The translations under genes were made by a program, and so were the position numbers. A stretch of DNA of 7,034 nt from an uncultured Prevotellaceae bacterium (GTDB lineage Bacteria > Bacteroidota > Bacteroidia > Bacteroidales > Bacteroidaceae). The notes beneath the pieces are model-generated. The model saw only the letters and a list, made by a program, of their open reading frames with translations, had not been told where the DNA came from and did not search any database. Below are positions 6,994-7,034 of this stretch, piece by piece (positions within the stretch are counted from its first letter, which is position 1; the number at the start of each line of letters is the position of its first letter). The DNA is taken from contig CALELI010000077.1 of NCBI GenBank assembly GCA_937902455.1, forward strand, positions 1 to 7,034, read 5' to 3'.

Positions 6994-7034
6994 ATGCTTT
7001 CCTTAAATATTCTTCAATTTCTAATTCTTGTTTA
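6992..7034 (-). CDS. C-terminal end of an unidentified gene, partial
   Basis: The minus strand enters the window in an open frame encoding KQELEIEEYLRKA and stops with TAG at 6992-6994. The stop overlaps the Shine-Dalgarno site of the lipoprotein gene, with only nine bases between it and the next ATG, as in a tightly packed operon. The 13 residues are charged and probably helical. They are too few to identify a family, and an open frame this short could be chance; the spacing to the next gene is the main support. Confidence 0.35.
   Translation of the reverse strand, partial: KQELEIEEYLRKA

Larger units (their letters stand above)
6843..7034. other. Low-GC segment of foreign or chimeric origin
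   Basis: From about 6843 the DNA drops to about 26% GC (51 of 194 bases from 6841 to the end by hand count), whereas the 60 bases before 6841 are about 45% GC. The breakpoint is set by loss of the AlaS match and is accurate to a few bases. Coding signals here are on the minus strand and include a strong Shine-Dalgarno site, unlike the genes to the left. No transposon terminal repeat or transposase is visible at the boundary. Sources with such composition include spirochaetes, fusobacteria, mollicutes and low-GC Firmicutes; which one cannot be told from this length. Confidence 0.8.

Noticed and set aside
6843..7034. Plus-strand continuation of alaS as a hydrophobic, membrane-like tail
   Set aside because: The frame is open but has no AlaS resemblance. 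The hydrophobicity is explained as the reverse of a lipoprotein gene that has its own ribosome-binding site and lipobox.

Overview
The window looks like a Bacteroidota chromosome fragment, most likely from the Prevotella group. Three things support this. Coding DNA is of medium GC. The NADP-type glutamate dehydrogenase and the COG2509-type flavoprotein look like Bacteroidales members of those families. Intergenic regions carry the Bacteroidota -7 promoter box (TAnnTTTG), while the medium-GC genes have no obvious Shine-Dalgarno sites. The genus is an inference; no rRNA or other marker confirms it.

Layout: positions 1-70 are AT-rich intergenic DNA with four ATTAATG copies. Four genes then run on the minus strand. 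gdhA (71-1408) has its own promoter at 1465-1495. Upstream of it is an apparent transcription unit that starts near 4745 and runs leftward: glycosyltransferase A (3969-4745), glycosyltransferase B (3157-3972, overlapping A by ATGA) and a COG2509-type FAD-dependent oxidoreductase (1522-3111). A 90-base divergent intergenic region (4746-4835) holds two opposed -7 boxes around an array of AATT cores spaced exactly 7 bases apart. To the right, alaS (alanyl-tRNA synthetase) starts at 4836 on the plus strand.

The most striking feature is at the right end. alaS matches its family up to about position 6842, immediately before the expected zinc-binding CGGTH motif. The sequence then changes abruptly to DNA of about 26% GC (my count: 51 G+C in 194 bases). 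That tail reads best on the minus strand, as the end of one gene and the start of a small lipoprotein gene with a strong Shine-Dalgarno site. This is unlike the rest of the window. Either a metagenome assembly joined two organisms, or foreign DNA inserted into alaS; because alaS is normally essential, an assembly chimera is the simpler explanation.

Functionally the window combines housekeeping genes (ammonia assimilation, tRNA charging) with a small glycan-transfer unit linked to a flavoprotein of unknown substrate. I found no tRNA, rRNA, CRISPR array, recognisable transposase or clear hairpin terminator, and I do not see convincing evidence of a new multi-gene system.
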